This document shows, one piece after another, positions 1-4,184 of a DNA stretch of 5,106 bases. Origin of the DNA: Campylobacteraceae bacterium (GTDB lineage: Bacteria; Campylobacterota; Campylobacteria; Campylobacterales; Sulfurovaceae); assembly GCA_027031505.1 (NCBI GenBank), contig JALVQH010000174.1:1-5106 (forward strand). Reading direction: 5' to 3'. Both the position numbers and the translations under genes were made by a program. Position 1 is the first letter of the stretch. Every line of letters begins with the position of its first letter. Under the pieces are notes generated by a model, which worked only from the letters and a program-made list of their open reading frames with translations, made no database searches and was not told the DNA's origin.

Positions 1-496
1 CGAGTGTCCGGTCGTACCCCTCGGGGACAAACATCGGATCGTAGCCAAACCCCCTGTTGCCGCGTGTTTCGGCGATCACCTCTCCGTACATCCAACCGTG
101 AACCACGTATGCACCGTATCGTGAGACGATGGCAATGGCAGCAGTATAATAAGCCGGGGCAGAGACATGTCCGTGCGCCTTGAGAGCGTCGATGAGTGCA
201 TGCAGGTTTTCCGTGTCGGCCGCACCTTCGCCGGCATAGCGTGCCGAGTAGATTCCGGGTGCCCCCCCGAGTACCGGCACCGAGATACCGCTGTCATCAG
301 CGATAACGATCCCCTCATCCCCCAGTCTCTCATGCACGGCATGTGCCTTGATGAGCGCATTGGCAGCAAATGTTTCCCCGTCCTCAACGATTGCAAACGG
401 CTCCATCACATCCCCATACGGGGCGATGGGTGTCTGCAGTATTGTCTGAAACTCCCGAAGCTTTCCTGTATTGCCGCTTGCAAGGATTAGTTTCAT
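1..496 (-). CDS. rdgB: RdgB/HAM1 non-canonical purine NTP pyrophosphatase, 5' part (165 codons, cut by window edge)
   Basis: The family hydrolyses dITP, XTP and ITP to the monophosphate plus pyrophosphate in the cytoplasm, keeping deaminated purines out of DNA and RNA. The reading frame opens at ATG 496-494, preceded by GAAAGG (510-505) eight bases upstream. Visible motifs, in order: the substrate-loop signature LASGNTGK at residues 5-12, VEDGETFAANALIKA at 37-51, the metal-binding IADDSG at 65-70 with the family's catalytic Asp, APGIYSARYAG at 79-89, and GNRGFGYDPMF at 146-156. All expected family motifs up to this point are intact. The family is usually 190-205 residues, so only about the last 30-40 are missing. 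It is transcribed divergently from yajR across a 143-base gap. Family assignment is very secure; substrate preference is taken from the family. Confidence 0.97.
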   Translation of the reverse strand, partial: MKLILASGNTGKLREFQTILQTPIAPYGDVMEPFAIVEDGETFAANALIKAHAVHERLGDEGIVIADDSGISVPVLGGAPGIYSARYAGEGAADTENLHALIDALKAHGHVSAPAYYTAAIAIVSRYGAYVVHGWMYGEVIAETRGNRGFGYDPMFVPEGYDRTL

Positions 497-524
497 TTTC
501 TTAACCTTTCTTTAACGATATAGG

Positions 525-530
525 ACTATA
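525..530 (-). promoter_or_regulatory. Probable -10 box of the rdgB promoter
   Basis: Read on the minus strand, 530-525 is TATAGT. A weak -35-like TTCAAG lies 17 bases further upstream (553-548). Transcription would begin near 518, giving a leader of about 20 bases before the ATG at 496. The box overlaps the plus-strand TATAAT at 527-532. This is inferred from motif match and spacing only. Confidence 0.45.
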
Positions 531-532
531 AT
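527..532 (+). promoter_or_regulatory. Probable -10 box of the yajR promoter (perfect TATAAT)
   Basis: TATAAT at 527-532 matches the sigma-70 -10 consensus exactly. No good -35 is visible at the right distance, which is common in Campylobacterota. Initiation near 539 would give a leader of about 100 bases containing the stem-loop at 548-610. A nearer alternative is TATTAT at 611-616, just after the stem, which would exclude the stem from the message. Confidence 0.45.
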
Positions 533-547
533 TCTCCGTTTTTATCA

Positions 548-610
548 CTTGAATCCTGTCTCCCGGATGCAGATCGGCATACAGGAGCGTTTCAGGAGGC
601 AGGATTCAGG
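548..610 (+). promoter_or_regulatory. Long stem-loop in the probable yajR leader
   Basis: Positions 548-563 and 595-610 are complementary over 16 positions: 14 Watson-Crick pairs plus two that become G-U pairs in RNA (549/609 and 559/599). They enclose a 31-base loop in which ATGC and GCAT could form a small inner hairpin. The inner core is GAATCCTG (551-558) against CAGGATTC (600-607). There is no T-tract after it, so it is not a standard terminator. It ends about 19 bases before the yajR ribosome binding site at 629-633. It could be a leader control element, an mRNA-stabilising hairpin or a DNA operator; I do not recognise a known riboswitch class. Confidence 0.5.
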
Positions 611-639
611 TATTATACCAAACCCTGCAAGGAAATCCC

Positions 640-1971
640 ATGAAAGACATTTTCAAAAAAGTCCTCCCACTCAGTCTGATCGTCGCACTGCGATTCTTCG
701 GTCTGTTCATCGTCCTCTCTGTCCTCTCGCAATACGCGCTCGGGATGCCCGGAGGAACAGCTACGCTGGCCGGAATAGCTGTCGGCGGCTATGCTTTGAC
801 CCAGGCGCTCCTTCAGGTTCCCTACGGGGTTCTCAGCGACAAAATCGGGCGCAAAAAAACTCTGCTGATCGGCCTGCTGATTTTTGCGGCCGGCTCGGCA
901 GTGTGTGCCCTCTCGTCCAACATTTACATACTCCTCTTCGGCCGATTCCTCCAGGGGGCGGGGGCTATCGGAAGTGTCGTAACCGCCATGATCGCCGATC
1001 ATGTCCGGGAAGATCAGCGTGCCCACGCTATGGCTGTTATGGGGATGACCATCGCCATATCGTTTGCCGCGGCGATGATCATCGGTCCCGTTATCGGGGG
1101 TTTCTACTCGGTGGGTGCTCTTTTCTGGCTGACGGCGATTCTCGCCGTGGCAGCACTGGCGATCCTCTTCACCGCTGTCCCGGAACCCCCTTCAATCGTC
1201 CACAGCTACAGCGAAGAGGAGGCGAAGATCAGGCATGTGTTCAAGGACAAGGATCTCCTGAGGATGTACATCACTTTTCTCTTCCACAGCTCCACGATGG
1301 CTATCGCCTTTTTCATTATTCCGGTTGTCATGAGGCAGCACTTTGGTCTCGGGGCTGAAGCGTACTGGAAAATATACCTTCCGGCCGTCTTTTTCGGGAT
1401 CATCGCCATGGGACCGGCGGCGGTCTTTGGCGAAAAGTACAACAAAGGCAAAGAGGTCTTTCTCGTCTCCATTGCGTTTGTAGCAGCCGCCTTTGCCCTG
1501 ATGGGATGGGCAGCCTCTCTATTCTGGTTCGGAGTGGGGACAACGTTTTTCTTCATTGGATTCAATATGTTTGAGCCCCTGTTGCAGAGTTTTGTAAGCA
1601 AATTTGCCAAAGTTCATCAAAAAGGAGCGGCGCTTGGAGTGGCCAACACTTTCGCCTATGTCGGGATTTTCCTCGGAGGTGCCGTCGGCGGATATGCATA
1701 TGAATATTTCGGGCGGGGGGGTGTAGCGATCCTTGTACTGGCGGTGGCTTTTGTCTGGATCCTCTGGATCGTCGGAATGCGCAGCCCCGGTGTCCGGGAC
1801 AACCTTTTTCTCCCCTTTGATATGTACGATCGGGACAAAATCGATGCCCTCAAACACCTCAACGGTGTGACCGATTTTTATCGGAACGATACCGAGAAAT
1901 TAATCGTCGTCAAGTTTGACAACGACCTGCTTGACGGGGATACGATCCGGGGCATTCTGCTCAAGCGCTGA
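640..1971 (+). CDS. yajR: YajR-type MFS transporter with C-terminal YAM-like domain
   Basis: A 443-residue inner-membrane major facilitator. It starts at ATG 640 with AAGGA (629-633) six bases upstream. The first ~380 residues form about twelve hydrophobic segments with a charged central loop near 188-208. MFS motif A is clear as GVLSDKIGRKK at residues 63-73 (loop 2-3), followed by GRFLQGAGA at 101-109 and the GPVIGG end of motif C at 149-154. Residues about 384-443 are soluble and show an alternating strand/helix pattern ending in IVVKFDND and a last helix. This length and layout match E. coli YajR (454 residues), whose C-terminal YAM domain has a ferredoxin-like fold. Proton-driven efflux is likely from the family; the substrate is unknown. 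It is divergent from rdgB and may be translationally coupled to a tiny ORF by a TGATG overlap at its stop. Assignment to the YajR subgroup rests on remembered similarity along the whole length. Confidence 0.92.
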   Translation: MKDIFKKVLPLSLIVALRFFGLFIVLSVLSQYALGMPGGTATLAGIAVGGYALTQALLQVPYGVLSDKIGRKKTLLIGLLIFAAGSAVCALSSNIYILLFGRFLQGAGAIGSVVTAMIADHVREDQRAHAMAVMGMTIAISFAAAMIIGPVIGGFYSVGALFWLTAILAVAALAILFTAVPEPPSIVHSYSEEEAKIRHVFKDKDLLRMYITFLFHSSTMAIAFFIIPVVMRQHFGLGAEAYWKIYLPAVFFGIIAMGPAAVFGEKYNKGKEVFLVSIAFVAAAFALMGWAASLFWFGVGTTFFFIGFNMFEPLLQSFVSKFAKVHQKGAALGVANTFAYVGIFLGGAVGGYAYEYFGRGGVAILVLAVAFVWILWIVGMRSPGVRDNLFLPFDMYDRDKIDALKHLNGVTDFYRNDTEKLIVVKFDNDLLDGDTIRGILLKR

Positions 1972-2057
1972 TGGATCACTGCACCAGGCAGATACTCAAG
2001 CATAATCTCGTTTCGTCCCACTCTCTCAAACGTTCAGATTATGTATTGGTGCGGTGA
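1971..2057 (+). CDS. Tiny ORF (28 codons) overlapping the yajR stop; possible microprotein or repeat read-through
   Basis: ATG 1971-1973 shares its A with the yajR stop (TGATG), the usual geometry for translational coupling. The frame stays open for 28 codons to TGA 2055-2057 and ends SDYVLVR. It has no ribosome binding site of its own. Almost all of it lies inside the hairpin repeat at 1976-2057, and its last eight codons are the shared repeat unit. The downstream repeat copy (frame 3441-3503) contains a similar RQI followed by SDYLLVR and stop, in the same frame. That could mean a real short coding sequence was copied, or simply that a DNA repeat happens to be open in this frame. I do not recognise the peptide. 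Confidence 0.25.
   Translation: MDHCTRQILKHNLVSSHSLKRSDYVLVR
1976..2057. repeat. Imperfect hairpin repeat, copy 1 (between yajR and the ATPase gene)
   Basis: The ends pair over 11 positions (1976-1986 with 2047-2057, one G-T pair). After an unequal internal loop (14 bases against 3), CATAATCT at 2001-2008 pairs with AGATTATG at 2036-2043. The right arm, 2032-2057, matches 3478-3503 at 22 of 26 positions, and matches the complement of 3389-3414 at 22 of 26, with TATTGGTGCGGT shared exactly in the latter. The left arm looks like the same unit with a 14-base insertion. It begins five bases after the yajR stop and could act as a 3' end hairpin for that message. No T-tract follows, and no target-site duplication is visible. 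Confidence 0.7.
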
Positions 2058-2088
2058 CAGTTAGAGGTATCCTTTACCTTGTTTCTGG

Positions 2089-2094
2089 TATAGT
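2089..2094 (+). promoter_or_regulatory. Extended -10 promoter for the ATPase gene
   Basis: TATAGT at 2089-2094 is preceded by TG one base upstream (2086-2087), forming an extended -10 element that does not need a strong -35. Initiation near 2101 gives a leader of roughly 30 bases carrying the ribosome binding site at 2122-2126. The promoter sits between the hairpin repeat and the ATPase gene, so the gene can be transcribed independently of yajR. Confidence 0.5.
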
Positions 2095-2132
2095 TGTATC
2101 AAACGTACACATTTGTATACATAAGGTTTCCT

Positions 2133-3323
2133 ATGCTCAAACGCCTCAAAAATTATGAAGAAGAGCTTTTGAGAACTCTTCCGAATATTTTTTACCGCTA
2201 CCTTTATGATACCTTGATCAATCATGACCGCCTCGCCGGAATCATCGGTGCAACCGGTATGGGCAAAACTACCCTCCTGCTCCAACGGTGTCATGCTCTC
2301 CGGGAAGAACACGGAAGCGAAAAAGTTCTCTATCTTACCCTTGACTACCCTTTCCTTGCCAACATGGATCTTGTTGAGTTTGCCGAAGAGCTGCACGCTG
2401 AAGGGGTACGCTATCTCCTGATCGACGAGATACACAAGCACCCCTATTTTCGCCAAACCCTCAAAACGATTTATGACAAAGTGATGGGAATGCAGATTCT
2501 CTTTGCCGGAAGTCCGGCCATGGATACCGCCGGATTGGGGGCACGGCTGACACTGCATCGTCTCCAGGGTCTCTCGTTCCGGGAGCTTATGTCGATCGGG
2601 CGCGACGAACCTCTTCCCCATTTTACCCTCAACGAAATTTTGAGCGACCACACGCTTATTGCGAGGGAACTCTCGGAACACTTTGATATTGCCAAAGGGA
2701 TCCGTGCATACCTGCGGGGAGGATATTATCCTGCTCACACCGATCCCCGCCGTACTTTTTCCCGCTCTATTCTCGACTCCCTCAACACTACCCTCGATAT
2801 CGATCTGGTCACTACCGGAAAAGTGGAGCAGAAATACACCTACAAAATGCGCCGGGTACTCGAAGTTCTCAGCAAAACCGATCCCGGAAATGTCAATCTA
2901 TCCCGCATCGCTGACGATGCCGGAATCAGCCGGGTCAAGCTCTACGATTATCTCCGTTTTCTGCAGGAGGCCGGTCTGCTGCATCTGATCCCGAAATCGG
3001 ACAAAAACGCCCGCCAAAAAGCCAAACCCGCCCGCATATACATCGACAATACCAACCTGCGCATCTTCTACAACCCTTCCCCCGATATTGCCAATATTCG
3101 GGAAACCTTTTTTGTCAACCAGCTCCGTGCCACCGAAAAATTAGCGGCAGCACCTGATGGAGTCTTTTTTGTCAACAATAAGTGGCGATTCCAGGTTACA
3201 AAACCCGCAAAAGGAGAAACGGATTATTTCGAGGAGCGGCTCGGAGCCTACCGCGTTGTTGATACCCTTATCAGTGAACAGCCGTATCAGGTGCCGCTGT
3301 GGCTGTTTGGGTTTTTGTACTGA
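2133..3323 (+). CDS. AAA_14 / DUF4143-type ATPase with winged-helix segment
   Basis: A 396-residue predicted cytoplasmic P-loop ATPase. I chose ATG 2133 because TAAGG (2122-2126) lies six bases before it; a TTG at 2094 adds 13 residues but falls in the promoter and lacks a ribosome binding site. Domains: Walker A GATGMGKTT at residues 39-47; Walker B YLLIDE at 94-99 followed by IHK; a sensor-like ILFAGSPA at 122-129; the family block GLSFREL at 146-152; YLRGGYYP near 194-200; a winged-helix-like segment at about 253-283 (IADDAGISRVKLYDYLRFLQEAGLL); KPARIYIDNTNL at 298-309; RETFFVNQL at 323-331; and the typical family ending PLWLFGFLY. Length and motif order match complete family members. The biological role of this widespread, patchily distributed family is not established. 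The nuclease-like C-terminal core reads FQVTKP (353-358), where I remember FEVGGK in relatives, so a conserved acidic residue may be lost. Repeats of one family flank the gene on both sides. Confidence 0.9.
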   Translation: MLKRLKNYEEELLRTLPNIFYRYLYDTLINHDRLAGIIGATGMGKTTLLLQRCHALREEHGSEKVLYLTLDYPFLANMDLVEFAEELHAEGVRYLLIDEIHKHPYFRQTLKTIYDKVMGMQILFAGSPAMDTAGLGARLTLHRLQGLSFRELMSIGRDEPLPHFTLNEILSDHTLIARELSEHFDIAKGIRAYLRGGYYPAHTDPRRTFSRSILDSLNTTLDIDLVTTGKVEQKYTYKMRRVLEVLSKTDPGNVNLSRIADDAGISRVKLYDYLRFLQEAGLLHLIPKSDKNARQKAKPARIYIDNTNLRIFYNPSPDIANIRETFFVNQLRATEKLAAAPDGVFFVNNKWRFQVTKPAKGETDYFEERLGAYRVVDTLISEQPYQVPLWLFGFLY

Positions 3324-3385
3324 GCTGGAGGTTTGCTGTCACCATACACCACACCAGCCAAATTAAACCCTTTGATGTCTTTCGT

Positions 3386-3506
3386 TTATTACCGCACCAA
3401 TAAATAGTCTGAATTTTTGATGCTGCAATTTTGTTCATAATCAAGGCAGATTTTCTCGAAGAGAGTGCAAGCACAAAGTTCAGACTATTTGTTGGTGCGG
3501 TAATAA
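3386..3506. repeat. 121-base palindromic (MITE-like) element, repeat copies 2 and 3
   Basis: The 32-base arms 3386-3417 and 3475-3506 are inverted copies differing at only two positions (3401 and 3414). Both differences become G-U pairs in RNA, so the arms can fold as an unbroken 32-pair stem around a 57-base centre. The core of each arm is TTACCGCACCAA plus AAATAGTCTGAA separated by one variable base. If the unit is taken as TTACC...GGTAA (3389-3503), it is flanked by TA on both sides (3387-3388 and 3504-3505), as expected for Tc1/mariner- or IS630-type insertion; the TA may equally be an extension of the palindrome. The centre contains CTC-GAA-GAG and GTGCAAGCAC mini-palindromes. No transposase lies in the window. 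Near identity of the arms suggests a recent origin or selection for the fold. Confidence 0.8.
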
Positions 3507-3510
3507 TGCT

Positions 3511-3569
3511 TCTCATGCTTGCGGCTGCCGGAGCTGCGGCATGAGACCGGCAATTATTCAGAGGTCTCA
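3511..3569. repeat. Two overlapping, mutually exclusive hairpins
   Basis: Hairpin A pairs TCTCATGC (3511-3518) with GCATGAGA (3539-3546) and continues inward through 3520-3526 against 3532-3538 with one bulge and two G-T pairs, closing on a five-base GC-rich loop: about 15 pairs. Hairpin B pairs TGAGACC (3542-3548) with GGTCTCA (3563-3569), seven perfect pairs with a 14-base loop. Both use 3542-3546, so only one can form at a time. Neither is followed by a T-run. They lie just upstream of the promoter at 3580-3588, so in the plus direction they would be transcribed only from further upstream. Confidence 0.6.
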
Positions 3570-3579
3570 ATTCATATTA

Positions 3580-3588
3580 TGATATAAT
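3580..3588 (+). promoter_or_regulatory. Extended -10 promoter for the small exported-protein gene
   Basis: TGATATAAT at 3580-3588 is a full extended -10 (TGn followed by consensus TATAAT at 3583-3588). No strong -35 is seen. Initiation near 3595 would leave a leader of about 94 bases before ATG 3689, long for a gene of this size. This is a motif-based inference. Confidence 0.55.
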
Positions 3589-3688
3589 AATGCAGAGAGG
3601 TGACAATCTACAATATCTGTTTCCATAATCACTTTGGATAACAGCAATTGGCTCCTGGCGGCAAACGATGTGAGGATGGAGTTGGCAC

Positions 3689-4117
3689 ATGATAAAAAAA
3701 GTATGGATTGGATCAATACTGTTGATTGCAGCTGTCTGGTCTCTTGATGCGGCTGCTTCCTCAGGCAGCAATCGAGAGAAGCTGAACTTGAGAATTGAAC
3801 AATTGAGCAAAAAACTTACAAAAGATTACAAACTGCTGGTACTTCGAAATGATGAGGTATCAATGCATTCGGTCAAGAAAGATTTGGATGAAATCATTGC
3901 CAATATCCATTTACTTGTAGAGAGCGTGGGCTCAAAGGATGCAAACGATATTTTTGCGTTTTTGCAATACAGCCGAAAAGAGATTGACAGCATGCTGCAG
4001 AAAAAAGCAACTGCCAAACGGGCAATCTTGATGGAAGACTACAGTAAAGTATTTCTTGAGGGGGCACAGCAAATTGCACATCAACCTGAGAACACCAAAG
4101 GCGCAAAACACCACTGA
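3689..4117 (+). CDS. Small exported, mostly helical protein of unknown function
   Basis: The product is 142 residues. ATG 3689 is preceded by GGAG (3678-3681) seven bases upstream. The N-terminus is a classic Sec signal: MIKK, then a hydrophobic stretch at residues 5-19, then Ala-Ala-Ala at 21-23, so cleavage is likely between 23 and 24. There is no Cys, so it is not a lipoprotein and has no disulphides. The mature ~119 residues are rich in Lys, Glu, Asp, Leu and Ile with heptad-like spacing (about 30-80 and 85-130), suggesting a helical bundle or coiled coil in the periplasm. The tail, GAKHH, is short and polar. Two 60-base lines within the gene are about 33-37% GC, well below yajR and tkt, which fits recent acquisition or a separate origin. 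It is convergent with tkt. I recognise no family and propose no function beyond export. Confidence 0.75.
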   Translation: MIKKVWIGSILLIAAVWSLDAAASSGSNREKLNLRIEQLSKKLTKDYKLLVLRNDEVSMHSVKKDLDEIIANIHLLVESVGSKDANDIFAFLQYSRKEIDSMLQKKATAKRAILMEDYSKVFLEGAQQIAHQPENTKGAKHH

Positions 4118-4184
4118 TATTACCAGGGTATCATATCCGTATTCACTCCCCAAATTATTTTAACACAGCGTACCAGAGAGGGGT

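Larger units (their letters stand above)
3324..3688. other. Gene-free stretch between the ATPase gene and the small exported-protein gene
   Basis: This 365-base region holds, in order: a weak GCTGG/CCAGC inverted pair (3324-3328 and 3354-3358) just after the ATPase stop; the 121-base palindromic repeat element (3386-3506); two overlapping, mutually exclusive hairpins (3511-3569); an extended -10 promoter (3580-3588); and a leader of about 95 bases for the next gene. I see no convincing coding sequence, tRNA or rho-independent terminator. Short open frames here cross the palindromes and lack ribosome binding sites. Confidence 0.7.

Noticed and set aside
549..1358. 269-codon plus-strand open frame overlapping yajR
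   Set aside because: It is in another frame of yajR, is rich in Arg, Gly and Pro with no recognisable domain, and begins inside the leader stem.
2094..2132. TTG start adding 13 residues to the ATPase
   Set aside because: The TTG overlaps the extended -10 box, lacks a ribosome binding site, and the ATG at 2133 has TAAGG at ideal spacing.
3324..3358. Terminator after the ATPase gene
   Set aside because: The GCTGG/CCAGC pair is only five bases with a 25-base loop and no T-run.
3386..3506. Integron attC site
   Set aside because: The palindromic form fits, but the required core consensus sites (RYYYAAC and GTTRRRY) are not present at the ends and there is no cassette array or integrase.
3271..3570. 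A 99-codon minus-strand open frame across the end of the ATPase gene and the palindrome
   Set aside because: It runs antisense to the conserved PLWLFGFLY end of the ATPase and through both repeat arms, has no ribosome binding site, and its composition looks like shadow translation.
3590..3628. 12-codon upstream ORF before the small exported-protein gene
   Set aside because: Its ATG lies at or before the predicted transcription start and it has no ribosome binding site.
4118..4184. Rho-independent terminator between the small gene and tkt
   Set aside because: Only a weak TGATA/TATCA pair (4115-4119 and 4129-4133) is present, not followed by a T-run in either direction.
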